NCBI RefSeq assembly: GCF_018860345.1
Contig: NZ_JAHKPJ010000020.1
Coordinates: 168,550 to 232,549, forward strand
From: Psychrosphaera sp. F3M07
GTDB taxonomy: Bacteria; Pseudomonadota; Gammaproteobacteria; Enterobacterales; Alteromonadaceae
Direction: 5' to 3'
DNA length: 64,000 nucleotides
Shown here: positions 43,473 through 52,036 of the stretch, one piece after another
Layout of the letters: each line of letters begins with the position of its first letter
Numbering within the stretch: the stretch's first letter is position 1
Notes under the pieces: generated by a model
Database searches by the model: none
Seen by the model: only the letters and a program-made list of their open reading frames with translations
What the model was told of the DNA's origin: nothing
Translations under genes and position numbers: made by a program

Positions 43473-44900
43473 TTAAATTTTATCTTTGGCTTTTAAGCCG
43501 ATAGTGAATTTATTAATGTATTCATTTGGTTTTTTACCGTCATACACTATGTTGTCTATGAAGTGTGTTTGAGGCTCACGGTATCCATCTTCGCCTTGTA
43601 AATCGGAAAACTCAGAGGCAGGTACCATTTTTTCTTCTATTAATGATTTCACCGCGGCCATATAAATGTCTGGGCGATAAACTTTTTTAGCGACCTCGGC
43701 ATACCAAGCGTCGGTTTGCTCATCACTTATTTGTCCCCAACGACGCATTTGCGTTAAATACCAAATCGCATCTGAATAATATGGGTAAGTGGCGTTGTAA
43801 CGGAAAAACACATTAAAGTCTGGCACTTCACGTACATCGCCCTTTTCATATTCAAACGTTCCCGTCATGCTGTTTGCGATCACTTCATAATCCGCTCCAA
43901 CATAGTTAGATTGAGATAAGATCTTTACCGCGGCAGGACGATTAACATTGCTCTTTTCGTCCAACCACATGGCAGCACGTATAAGCGCGCGAGTTAAACG
44001 TATTGTGGTATTCGGGTATTTCTCAGCAAAGGCTTTGGTGATACCAAATACTTTCTCTGGATTGTTTTTCCAAATTTCGTAATCGGTCACAACCGGAACA
44101 CCAATCCCTTTAAATACAGCTTGTTGATTCCAAGGTTCACCAACGCAGTAACCGTAGATCGTTCCGGCTTCTAATGTGGCTGGCATTTGTGGAGGAGGGG
44201 TGACGGACAACAATGCTTGAGCATCTATTTTTCCTGATGTATCCCCTTTATGTGGTGCATAAAAACCCGGATGAATGCCACCAGCAGCTAACCAATAACG
44301 TAATTCATAGTTATGAGTCGAAACCGGAAATACCATGCCCATATTAAATGGCTTACCAGCGTCCATATACTTTTCAACTACTGGTTTTAATGCATCTGCT
44401 TTAATCGGGTGAACAGGGCGTCCATCTGCCATTTTAGGAATGTTTGGCTTCATTTCTTTCCAAATTTCATTGGATACGGTAATGGCATTACCATTTAAGT
44501 CCATTGAAAATGGGGTGATGATCTCCGCTTTAGTGCCATAACCTATAGTGGCTGCAATCGGCTGACCCGCCAACATATGCGCACCATCTAATCGGCCATC
44601 AATAACCCCATCTAACAGTACTTTCCAGTTAGCTTGTGCTTCAATGGTGACGTACAAACCTTCGTCTTCAAAGTAACCATTTTCATAAGCAATGGCGATT
44701 GGCGCCATGTCGGTTAATTTGATAAAACCAAATTTAAGTTCTTCTTTTTCTGGATAACCCAATTCTGCATTGGCACCAAAACTAATAGACGTTGCCACTA
44801 AACTGGTGGCCGCTATCAGTGTTTTAATTGTATTTAACGGGTTTGAAAAAGACGTCATTGCCTTTTTAAACGGTACTTTACTGGATAGTGATATTTTCAT
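43473..44900 (-). CDS. nrtA: periplasmic nitrate-binding protein NrtA
   Basis: Protein of 475 residues of the NrtA/CmpA family. N-terminal signal region (hydrophobic about 28-42, ISFGANAEL), then [53 protein letters not shown] and [10 protein letters not shown], the nitrate-binding family motifs. It shares the nitrate-binding segments with NasS. First gene of nrtABC, preceded by a NasT leader. An internal ATG at residue 15 is an alternative start. Confidence 0.93.
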   Translation of the reverse strand: MKISLSSKVPFKKAMTSFSNPLNTIKTLIAATSLVATSISFGANAELGYPEKEELKFGFIKLTDMAPIAIAYENGYFEDEGLYVTIEAQANWKVLLDGVIDGRLDGAHMLAGQPIAATIGYGTKAEIITPFSMDLNGNAITVSNEIWKEMKPNIPKMADGRPVHPIKADALKPVVEKYMDAGKPFNMGMVFPVSTHNYELRYWLAAGGIHPGFYAPHKGDTSGKIDAQALLSVTPPPQMPATLEAGTIYGYCVGEPWNQQAVFKGIGVPVVTDYEIWKNNPEKVFGITKAFAEKYPNTTIRLTRALIRAAMWLDEKSNVNRPAAVKILSQSNYVGADYEVIANSMTGTFEYEKGDVREVPDFNVFFRYNATYPYYSDAIWYLTQMRRWGQISDEQTDAWYAEVAKKVYRPDIYMAAVKSLIEEKMVPASEFSDLQGEDGYREPQTHFIDNIVYDGKKPNEYINKFTIGLKAKDKI

Positions 44901-45017
44901 TATTATTTTCCCATGTATTTATAATTCACACCGGCAAAACAATTGAAATTGGACTCATTTGAAAACCATAAACCACGCCATTCAAACCAGCTTAAAAAAA
45001 ACTAAAGCCCAGAAACC

Positions 45018-45101
45018 AAAAAACCACCGTTCAACATCCCCTAAAGGATGTCGAAACGGTGGCTGCTTTGCCGAACTCACTTGCCTCTCCGAAAGTGAGT
45101 T
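45018..45101 (-). promoter_or_regulatory. NasT-responsive antitermination leader of nrtA
   Basis: P1 is a 9-bp stem AACTCACTT/AAGTGAGTT (45074-45082 with 45093-45101) with a 10-nt loop containing GGAGAG. P2 is GGC/GCC closing AAAGCA (45061-45072) with A1 and G4. P2 overlaps by two bases a terminator with stem CCACCGTT/AACGGTGG (45024-45031 with 45055-45062), inner ACATCC/GGATGT, and six T on the minus strand. Confidence 0.83.
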
Positions 45102-45115
45102 ACTGGATATATAAT

Positions 45116-45131
45116 TGCATTTTAGGTGCCA
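45116..45131 (-). promoter_or_regulatory. candidate sigma-54 promoter of nrtA
   Basis: On the minus strand TGGCACCTAAAATGCA gives TGGCAC at -24 and TGCA at -12 with exact spacing. Transcription near 45104 would start directly at P1 of the leader. Confidence 0.62.
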
Positions 45132-45218
45132 GTAAAAATTTATCTATTGATTACAAACAGTTAACTTAAAACAGCAACGTGAATTTCAATATCTGGACAT
45201 TAATTGCACTACTTTAGT

Positions 45219-45243
45219 TTGTGCATTGCACAACATTGATCCA
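45219..45243 (-). promoter_or_regulatory. NtrC-like site and palindrome upstream of nrtA
   Basis: TGGATCAATGTTGTGCA on the minus strand (45227-45243), one base different from the site before narK (28312-28328). It overlaps the inverted repeat TTGTGC/GCACAA (45219-45224 with 45228-45233). It is 96 bp upstream of the sigma-54 element. The rest of 45132-45312 shows nothing further. Confidence 0.5.
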
Positions 45244-45312
45244 TTTTATTGTTTTAAATCAACGGGTTAATTTAATTCACTCGATAGATTACATTTTTTA
45301 ACCCACGATGGA

Positions 45313-46797
45313 TTAGTTGCTTGCTAACGTTAAGCTAAAACTAAAACAGGTGCCTTTGCCAAGTTCACTCTCTACGGTCAGTTCAGAGTTTAATAATGCC
45401 ACTAACTTTTTACTGATAGCTAAACCTAATCCAACATGTGTGTTTTTATCTTCCAATGCATTACTGGCTCGGTATCGCGCATCAAAGATGTGCGCTATTT
45501 CATGTCGGTTAATCCCTGTGCCAGTATCTCGAATGTCCAATCTCAGCTTATTAAATTGATCCGGTAGGGCGTTAACCGATAAGGTAATGTCTCCATTTTC
45601 TTGTGTATGTCGTATCGCATTTTCTATTAAGTTTGTTAACACTCTTTCTAATTTACCAATATCAGCAAACACCAGATAATTGGTCAATAACGGCTCTATT
45701 TGTAGCGTTACGCCTTTTTGTTTAGCTTTTAATTCAAATTTTGCCGTTACATCAAATAGCAGATCGGCTAATGGAAAAGGTTCATGTTGCACGGTCACTT
45801 GCCCTCCTTCCAAATACGCAAGTTCAAAAATTTGATCAATCAGGCGCTTGAGATTATTGGCATTGCGCATGGAGATATTGACGAATTTTTGCCTTTCTTG
45901 TTCCGTGAGTTTCTCACCATGGATAGATAATGTTTCTATATATCCTTGCAGATTGGCCAAAGGCGTACGTAGATCGTGTGATAAATCTGCCAATAAAACT
46001 CTTCGGTGTTCGTCGATATTCTCTAATTGCACTAGCTGAGTTTGTACTTGTTTGATTAAGGTATTAAACGCTGTTGCTAATACATGGATTTCATTATTTG
46101 AATCGGTTGATGTATCAAAGTCTATTTCCACTTGGCTTAGCGTATTTTTATCAATTGCCTTGATCAGCTTAGCCATTTTATTAAGCGGCGCGGTAAAAAA
46201 CTTAAACAAACCTAACAATAACAGTAACAACACACCTAAGCTGGCAACGATGACAATAGATAAGTCTTTCAAGCTGTGACTTTCTTGAACTGATTTTACG
46301 ATGGAGTCATGGATTTCACCGCCAATGATCATGTACAAATACCCCTGCAACGTTTGGTCTTTATACACAGGCGCGGCTGAGAATATTTTTTGTTTTCCTA
46401 CATTCCTAGGATCGTCACCTAGAATGGGTAATTCGGTTTGATTAGATATCAAAGACTGAATGGGCTTGATATCCACCACATCACGTTTTACTTTTCCGGG
46501 CTCTGCTGAATAAGTAAGTACCTTGCCAGTTGGATCCAGATAATAAAATTCAAAACTTGGGCCTAACATCATCAAGGTATGAAATAAATTTTTCAAACCA
46601 TCATAATCATAAACACCTTCTGCCAATAACGGGTTATCTGAAACTAAGTGTTCTGCCAAGCCCAAATGCAGTCTTTGTTCAGACTCCCATTGTGTACTTT
46701 GTTGTAATTGACTGCTCCATAAAAATGACAAGTATAAAATAATTGAAAACGCCAATGTCAGTGACAGAGCGATACGCTGATAAAGTGATAACGACAT
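45313..46797 (-). CDS. sensor histidine kinase (spondin operon)
   Basis: Protein of 494 residues: membrane helices at about 9-28 and 178-200, a periplasmic domain between them, HAMP, HisKA (LLADLSHDLRTPLANLQGYIE) and HATPase (NLIENAIRHT, DTGTGI, GLGLAISKK). Its ATG overlaps the regulator stop by one base. With the response regulator and two spondin-domain genes upstream it forms a four-gene unit. Signal unknown; the exported spondin proteins might be part of sensing or output. Confidence 0.9.
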   Translation of the reverse strand: MSLSLYQRIALSLTLAFSIILYLSFLWSSQLQQSTQWESEQRLHLGLAEHLVSDNPLLAEGVYDYDGLKNLFHTLMMLGPSFEFYYLDPTGKVLTYSAEPGKVKRDVVDIKPIQSLISNQTELPILGDDPRNVGKQKIFSAAPVYKDQTLQGYLYMIIGGEIHDSIVKSVQESHSLKDLSIVIVASLGVLLLLLLGLFKFFTAPLNKMAKLIKAIDKNTLSQVEIDFDTSTDSNNEIHVLATAFNTLIKQVQTQLVQLENIDEHRRVLLADLSHDLRTPLANLQGYIETLSIHGEKLTEQERQKFVNISMRNANNLKRLIDQIFELAYLEGGQVTVQHEPFPLADLLFDVTAKFELKAKQKGVTLQIEPLLTNYLVFADIGKLERVLTNLIENAIRHTQENGDITLSVNALPDQFNKLRLDIRDTGTGINRHEIAHIFDARYRASNALEDKNTHVGLGLAISKKLVALLNSELTVESELGKGTCFSFSLTLASN

Positions 46798-47513
46798 TAA
46801 TTTATACCTTGAGAATTGAGTTTATAACCCACGCCCCACACCGTTTGAATGATGTTTGCTTGAGCTGGATTTTTTTCTAATTTGGCACGTAGCCGATTGA
46901 TATGTGAGTTCACCGTATGTTCATAACCACTGTGGTGATAGCCCCATACATTTTCTAATAATTGCGCACGACTGAATACTTGATCTGGGTGTTTGGCAAA
47001 GTGTTTAAGTAAATCAAATTCTGTTGCGGTTAAATCCAGTATTTGACCTGACAGTTTGGCACTGTGTTGCACCTCATTGATAACTAAACGACCCACCAGC
47101 AATAAATCGCTTTTAGGAACTGTGTTCGTTGGCCTTTGTTGTAATAAACTTGCTCGCCTAAGTTGCACACGTACTCTTGCCTGTAGCTCACGAACACTAA
47201 ACGGTTTAGTCATATAATCATCTGCCCCCAACTCCAAACCGAGTACACGGTCAGTCTCTGAGTTTTTGGCAGTGAGCATAATAATGGCTTGTTCTGGTTT
47301 TAATTGTCTGACCTGCCGACAAATATCTAACCCAGATACATTAGGTAACATTACATCTAACAATAACAAGGTGTAATTATTTTCTAATGCGCAGTTCAGG
47401 CCAATTTGACCATCACACTGATGCTCAGTGTTTATACCTAATTCTTCCAAATTAACGCGGATTAGGTCAGCGATGTCTTTATCATCTTCAACAATGAGCA
47501 CAGTGTCGGTCAA
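46797..47513 (-). CDS. OmpR-family response regulator (spondin operon)
   Basis: Protein of 238 residues: receiver domain (VEDDKDIADLI; LLLLDVMLP with the phospho-Asp; ELGADDYMTKPFSVREL) and C-terminal winged helix (LTATEFDLLKHFA, NSHINRLRAKLE, VWGVGYKL). TTG start at 47513 is supported by CGGAG eight bases upstream. It ends at the first base of the kinase gene. Confidence 0.92.
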   Translation of the reverse strand: MTDTVLIVEDDKDIADLIRVNLEELGINTEHQCDGQIGLNCALENNYTLLLLDVMLPNVSGLDICRQVRQLKPEQAIIMLTAKNSETDRVLGLELGADDYMTKPFSVRELQARVRVQLRRASLLQQRPTNTVPKSDLLLVGRLVINEVQHSAKLSGQILDLTATEFDLLKHFAKHPDQVFSRAQLLENVWGYHHSGYEHTVNSHINRLRAKLEKNPAQANIIQTVWGVGYKLNSQGIN

Positions 47514-47518
47514 AAGGT

Positions 47519-48232
47519 TTACTCCGTTCGTTTAATCATTATGTATGTTGCTGGATTATCAAATCGATGGGCTTGTGTTAACACAGATGTGGTTAAGCCA
47601 TCATCCTTAGACACAACACCTGAGTGCATTGAAACAAAATCAACATCGTCTCTGGCCATCTCAAAACCGGTGCCTTCATCAGCGGGTCCTGGGATGGTGC
47701 CTTGCGCTTCACTATTACTTTCGGTACCAGCATCATAAACGGATGTATACGCCGACCAAGTGTCGCCAACTGACAAGCCTGATAAATCTATATTACTAAG
47801 ACCTGTGAAACCGTCATTTGTATTCACCAACATAGTGGCTAATGACAACATTGCATCGGTTTGGTCTTCTATTGTAACGGTTAACATCTCTGTGGCTCCT
47901 GAACCTAAAGGGCTTGAGCCACTAACACTGGCTTTAACAATATCTAATGCTAATAACTCTGAGTTATCGCCACCTTCCGCCATGGTTTCTAATGCCGTTG
48001 AAGCGGGCTCGCCAATAGCCCACAAAGTGCCAGTATCATGAAGTACAATAGCGACTGGTGATAAAGGTTGGGCGTTGGTTAAATTTGTTATCGTGACTTC
48101 GTAACTAACATTAACCGGTTCAGGATCTGGCATTTCCACCATCTCTTTTTCGTCATCATCACTACAACCAGCAAGTGCTAAAGATGAAGTAATGATAAAA
48201 GCCGCCAAATATTTTGATTTAAAGTTTTTCAT
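47519..48232 (-). CDS. spondin-domain lipoprotein
   Basis: Exported protein of 237 residues. Lipobox LALAGCS (Cys23), then a Spondin_N-like beta-sandwich (SYEVTITNLTNAQPLSPVAIVLHD, MAEGGDNSELL, TNDGFTGL, YDAGTESNSEAQG). Spondin_N domains bind extracellular partners in animals; bacterial role unknown. Paralogous to the preceding gene; SD GGGGGC precedes the ATG. Ends 5 bp before the regulator. Confidence 0.88.
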   Translation of the reverse strand: MKNFKSKYLAAFIITSSLALAGCSDDDEKEMVEMPDPEPVNVSYEVTITNLTNAQPLSPVAIVLHDTGTLWAIGEPASTALETMAEGGDNSELLALDIVKASVSGSSPLGSGATEMLTVTIEDQTDAMLSLATMLVNTNDGFTGLSNIDLSGLSVGDTWSAYTSVYDAGTESNSEAQGTIPGPADEGTGFEMARDDVDFVSMHSGVVSKDDGLTTSVLTQAHRFDNPATYIMIKRTE

Positions 48233-48241
48233 GTTGCCCCC

Positions 48242-48955
48242 TTACTTAACGGTAACGGTTAACATAGCAACTGGGTTTAACCAACGATGTACAGTACTGT
48301 CTAAATCACTGTAACCACCAGCAACGTCAGTATCTCCAATAACACCACGATGCACGTGCACCATTTCATTATTTTCCATATCCGTGACTCCCATTGCGCC
48401 AGTACCATTGGCTGCACCTGGATCAACTGGAATGCCCGCTGCGCCCGGCATACCACCACCATTAATAATTTCGTCATTTGCTTCTGTACCGGCATCATAA
48501 CCATTAAGGTAAACGGTATAAGTACCGGCTTCTGTTGGGATCATCCAACTGTCTAGTCCAACAAAACCATCGTTAGTTGGAAGTAACATAGAGCCGAGAG
48601 ATAAATACATATTGGTATCTGCAGTAGAAAGCATACCTTCAGTAGACATTCCCGGAGCCAATAAGCCACCAGCAGGGTTTTCTAAGATATCTGCACTTGC
48701 TGTTGTTAATGCTGTCGAAAGGCCTGAAATGTCGCCCCCTTCAGCCATCATTTGTAGTTCATCAGAAGCTGCACTACCAAGTGTATAAATGCTGGCGTCA
48801 CTTGTGTGAGCCGCAATAATGACAGGCGTGAAGTAAATGCCTTGAGTAAGGTTAGTGATTTTAACGTCGATTTCGGCAGCAAACGTAGATTGGCAGAGTA
48901 GTGCGCCACTCAAGATTGCTAGTGTGGTGATTGTGTTTTTTGTTTTTATTTTCAT
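48242..48955 (-). CDS. spondin-domain exported protein
   Basis: Protein of about 237 residues with a Sec signal peptide (TTLAILSGALLCQSTFAAE) and a Spondin_N-like domain (KITNLTQGIYFTPVIIAAHTSD, MAEGGDISGL, TNDGFVGLDSW, YDAGTEANDEI). Sister of the following lipoprotein. ATG 48955 is chosen because AAGAGA lies six bases upstream; ATG 48961 abuts it. First gene of the operon with lipoprotein, regulator and kinase. Confidence 0.87.
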   Translation of the reverse strand: MKIKTKNTITTLAILSGALLCQSTFAAEIDVKITNLTQGIYFTPVIIAAHTSDASIYTLGSAASDELQMMAEGGDISGLSTALTTASADILENPAGGLLAPGMSTEGMLSTADTNMYLSLGSMLLPTNDGFVGLDSWMIPTEAGTYTVYLNGYDAGTEANDEIINGGGMPGAAGIPVDPGAANGTGAMGVTDMENNEMVHVHRGVIGDTDVAGGYSDLDSTVHRWLNPVAMLTVTVK

Positions 48956-48964
48956 GTTCATTCT

Positions 48965-48987
48965 CTTGTTATTAATCTAATAACAAG
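48965..48987. promoter_or_regulatory. perfect inverted repeat before the spondin operon
   Basis: CTTGTTATTA (48965-48974) and TAATAACAAG (48978-48987) around a 3-nt loop, nine bases upstream of the chosen start codon of the first spondin gene. On the mRNA one arm abuts the ribosome site, so it could be an operator or a translational hairpin. Confidence 0.5.
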
Positions 48988-49082
48988 AATGAATGTTAAT
49001 TATCCCAAAAGTATCACAGAGGTTTCACAAAATGATAAAGAAGCTATTTCATTTGTTTAACAAACACGATGCCTTAAAAAAT

Positions 49083-50108
49083 TTATTGGCCGGGCAAAGC
49101 GATACCAAACCCACTATGAAATTTATCTCTGTATGCTTTTGGTGAAAGCTCAGCTATTTCCATAAATAACTTACGGAACGAACTCACGTCTTCATAACCC
49201 ACTTCGTAAACTATTTGCTCAATGGCTAAGTCGCTGCTTTCCAATAAACGCTTCGCGGCTTCTACTCGCATTCTTTGTAAATAACTCACAGGAGTATCAT
49301 TTAAGGCACGCTTAAAACGTCGGTTAAGCGTGCGTTTGGTTATCGCAAACTTTTCAGCGATAGTGTCCAATGAAATTGGCGATGCAATATTATGTGACAT
49401 CCATTTTTGAATTTGATTAACCAAAGTATCTGAGTGTTGTTCAAAGGTTTGTAAGGACATGTAGGAAAGTTGTGAAGCTCGGTTTGGCTCAACCAACATG
49501 ATCTTAGCTATTTGAGTAGCTATTTGTTGATCAGTTAATAAACTCACCAAGGCCAAACATAAACTTAAATAAGACGTGGTAGCGCCTGCTGTATATATGT
49601 TTTCGTCATTGACAACTAGCTGATCTAAGCGCAGTTCTATTGCCGGGTAAAGTTGTTGAAATAAGTTGGCCAACCACCATACAGACGTGGCTTGTTTACC
49701 ATCTAACAAACCTAATTCTGCCAATACAAATGTAGAGCTGCAAAACGCACAAATTGGCAGTTGTTGTTTATGCCACTTGATTAAAAGCGGCATCAAAGGG
49801 GATAGCTTGTGGTAATAGTCCGCTAATGTAGCTTGATCATAAGAGACTCCGCCGGTGATAAATACCGCATCCGGCGTTGCTACACTAGTTGCGTCTTGGG
49901 CAGGCAAAATAATATTGGATGAACATTGTAAGTTTTCACCGCTTGCTGAAACTACAGTAACATTGAATAAGTTATACTCGGCACCGCCGTTACGGACTTG
50001 CCAATAACGGTTACAGATCATAAAAAAATCCATAACCCCAGTGATCTGTGAAGACATCACTCCGTCTGCAGCCAATATAACAATATGTTTGATCTCTTGT
50101 TGCTGCAT
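49083..50108 (-). CDS. GlxA-family transcriptional regulator
   Basis: Protein of 341 residues with an N-terminal DJ-1/PfpI-like ligand domain (KHIVILAADGVMSSQITGVMDFF, ICAFCSSTFVLAELGLLDGK, about 5-190) and a C-terminal AraC-type helix-turn-helix (IAEKFAITKRTLNRRFKRALNDTPVSYLQRMRVEAAKRLLE, about 235-330). It starts at ATG 50108 because GGAG lies eight bases upstream; the longer frame to 50138 lacks one. Ligand unknown. Confidence 0.88.
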   Translation of the reverse strand: MQQQEIKHIVILAADGVMSSQITGVMDFFMICNRYWQVRNGGAEYNLFNVTVVSASGENLQCSSNIILPAQDATSVATPDAVFITGGVSYDQATLADYYHKLSPLMPLLIKWHKQQLPICAFCSSTFVLAELGLLDGKQATSVWWLANLFQQLYPAIELRLDQLVVNDENIYTAGATTSYLSLCLALVSLLTDQQIATQIAKIMLVEPNRASQLSYMSLQTFEQHSDTLVNQIQKWMSHNIASPISLDTIAEKFAITKRTLNRRFKRALNDTPVSYLQRMRVEAAKRLLESSDLAIEQIVYEVGYEDVSSFRKLFMEIAELSPKAYRDKFHSGFGIALPGQ

Positions 50109-50254
50109 AAAATTACTCCTATCATCATGATCACGCAAGTGTCACTAATCACCTTATTAAAGTCAATAATGACACTTTTTATTCAATTTGCAAACTCATA
50201 AACTGAATAGGCTGAAATATATACACAACCAATAAACAGGATGAGGGAAATATT

Positions 50255-50440
50255 ATGAAGGTTTCAAAGTGGATAAATTTGTTATTAGGTATCGTGGGGT
50301 TAATCGCAACATTTTGGCTGAGCTTTAACGCTGTATTGCCTTTAACTATGTATTTATTGACCATTCCATTAATTGTATTACCAAGCATAGTTGTGATCAC
50401 GCAAGCATTAGAGAATATGGAATTTAATAAAAAACAATAA
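50255..50440 (+). CDS. small hydrophobic membrane protein
   Basis: Protein of 61 residues with two membrane helices (about 5-25 and 28-52, LLLGIVGLIATFWLSF and MYLLTIPLIVLPSIVVI) and a short polar tail (NMEFNKKQ). GAGGG seven bases before the ATG. Divergent from the GlxA regulator and followed at once by a terminator, so probably a genuine single-gene unit. No family recognised. Confidence 0.65.
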   Translation: MKVSKWINLLLGIVGLIATFWLSFNAVLPLTMYLLTIPLIVLPSIVVITQALENMEFNKKQ

Positions 50441-50468
50441 AAAACCACCAAATGGGTTTGGTGGTTTT
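50441..50468 (+). terminator. terminator after the small membrane protein
   Basis: Perfect 12-bp stem AAAACCACCAAA/TTTGGTGGTTTT around TGGG. The same ACCACCAAA arm is used at 54876-54904. Confidence 0.9.
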
Positions 50469-50540
50469 AACTCTCTACAATGTAACGATAGGTTAACTTA
50501 CAAGGGATTACTCGCTAGCTCCAAATTACCAGCCCTGATC

Positions 50541-50708
50541 TCAATTAGAACCTTTGTTATGGCTATCAGCGTCCAGCTTAGGCTTTAGCTCAATTGAAAG
50601 CCCTAATTCATGGACCACCTTAAACAAGGTATCTATACGAGAGTTGCCTGCGGAGTTAACGGAATAACCTTTCTAGACTAAAGCCCACTCAAGAATCTGG
50701 CGGCACAT
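50541..50708 (-). pseudogene. decayed XRE/HipB-like antitoxin fragment
   Basis: The minus strand reads MCRQILEWALV, an in-frame TAG, then KGYSVNSAGNSRIDTLFKVVHELGLSIELKPKLD and a stop: the C-terminal half of a HipB-type helix-turn-helix (SRIDTLFKVVHELGLSIEL). The N-terminal half of the HTH is missing. A broken remnant rather than a working gene. No toxin is nearby. Confidence 0.6.
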
Positions 50709-50740
50709 TAAATAAAAACATTACTCATCTGGTCACCTTA

Positions 50741-52036
50741 TTAATGAGGTAAAAATACTGTAAGTTTTGCCCCTAACAGTTGTTCGTCTTGGCCAATCTC
50801 TAAACGCCCACCATGCCAATGTAATATACGGTTAACAATGGCTAATCCAATACCAAAACCTTTCACTGAACTTCTGGTTTTATCGCCACGGATGAAAGGT
50901 TTAACAATATTTTCACGCTCAGTCTCTGGTATTCCTGCGCCATCATCCGCAATAATGATCTCACAACCATGGTCCAGTTTTTTGAGCGTAACAGTGACTT
51001 GTGATACCGCATATTGCAACGCATTTTGAATTAGGTTATTCAGTAACATTTGCAGATAACCCTTGTCGGCAAACACTTCCAATTCCATTGTATTAACATC
51101 TGAAATTAAACTGAAAGATATGGTATCGCTTCTTTTACTCTCAAATATTTGGTTTATTAGCGGTGCGACCGCAATCTTGGATTTATCAATATTAAGCATG
51201 GCTTGATCTAATCGAGCGTAATTCAACAAGGTTTCCACTAATTCAATCATAGAATCAACATCTTTACTGATCAGTTGTTCAAACCGCTTTCTTAACTCTG
51301 GCTCTTCAACCTCTTGTAATGTGTCTATCCCAAAACGAATGGATGACAATGGGGTTCTTAAATCGTGGGAAACGGCGCTACTCAGCAGTTTTACGTCTGA
51401 GACTAAGTCATCAATACGCTGTGCCATACGATTGAATTCAAATTCTAAATCTCGTATGTATGAAACTGAGCCTAATTTAACTCGCTGCTCCAAGTTACCT
51501 TCACCAAAGGCTTTTGCGGTTTTTCTGAGAATAAGTAAACGTTTTATTAACGGGTTTAGCCACAACAGCATTAACAGCAATAAAGTAAAATAAAACAAAC
51601 CGGTAAATAAATATGCGCTGGAGCGAGGTTCATTTACCGCATGTGAAATTGGTGCTGTCAGGATTAAACGCTGATCATGTGCTGGCAAATAAAAATTAAT
51701 TTCTATGTGATCTTTGGTTTCTAACACTAGTCGTTTTTCATTAATAAACTGATTTAATAATGGCGTTGGTAAGGGCATATTATCCACCGACTGAAGTGTC
51801 AGTTGGTAATCATTAGCCTCTGGCCAACTTGCTAACAGTTCATGTGGTGTATTAGACGAGTTAATGAGCTGGCTTACATTATCGCCAAGTTGCTCCATAA
51901 CACTCACAACATCACTTTGTTTGTTCGATTTGTCGTCAATGTACTGCAAATAAATAGTGTCGAATAGCCAACCTAATCCCACAGTTGCAAATAAAATAGC
52001 GGCGATTAAAGAACCAACTAACCAGCGCATTACCAA
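50741..52036 (-). CDS. sensor histidine kinase (MipA/DUF3019 operon)
   Basis: Protein of 431 residues: membrane helices at about 7-25 and 145-165, HAMP, HisKA (LSSAVSHDLRTPLSSIRFGI), and HATPase with NLIQNALQYA, DDGAGI and GFGIGLAIV. Its start overlaps the response-regulator end by 7 bp. Last gene of the unit mipA, DUF3019, regulator, kinase. Confidence 0.9.
   Translation of the reverse strand: MVMRWLVGSLIAAILFATVGLGWLFDTIYLQYIDDKSNKQSDVVSVMEQLGDNVSQLINSSNTPHELLASWPEANDYQLTLQSVDNMPLPTPLLNQFINEKRLVLETKDHIEINFYLPAHDQRLILTAPISHAVNEPRSSAYLFTGLFYFTLLLLMLLWLNPLIKRLLILRKTAKAFGEGNLEQRVKLGSVSYIRDLEFEFNRMAQRIDDLVSDVKLLSSAVSHDLRTPLSSIRFGIDTLQEVEEPELRKRFEQLISKDVDSMIELVETLLNYARLDQAMLNIDKSKIAVAPLINQIFESKRSDTISFSLISDVNTMELEVFADKGYLQMLLNNLIQNALQYAVSQVTVTLKKLDHGCEIIIADDGAGIPETERENIVKPFIRGDKTRSSVKGFGIGLAIVNRILHWHGGRLEIGQDEQLLGAKLTVFLPH

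Noticed and set aside
48301-48504. 67-residue open frame inside the second spondin gene
   Set aside because: Shadow frame in another reading phase of a well-supported gene.
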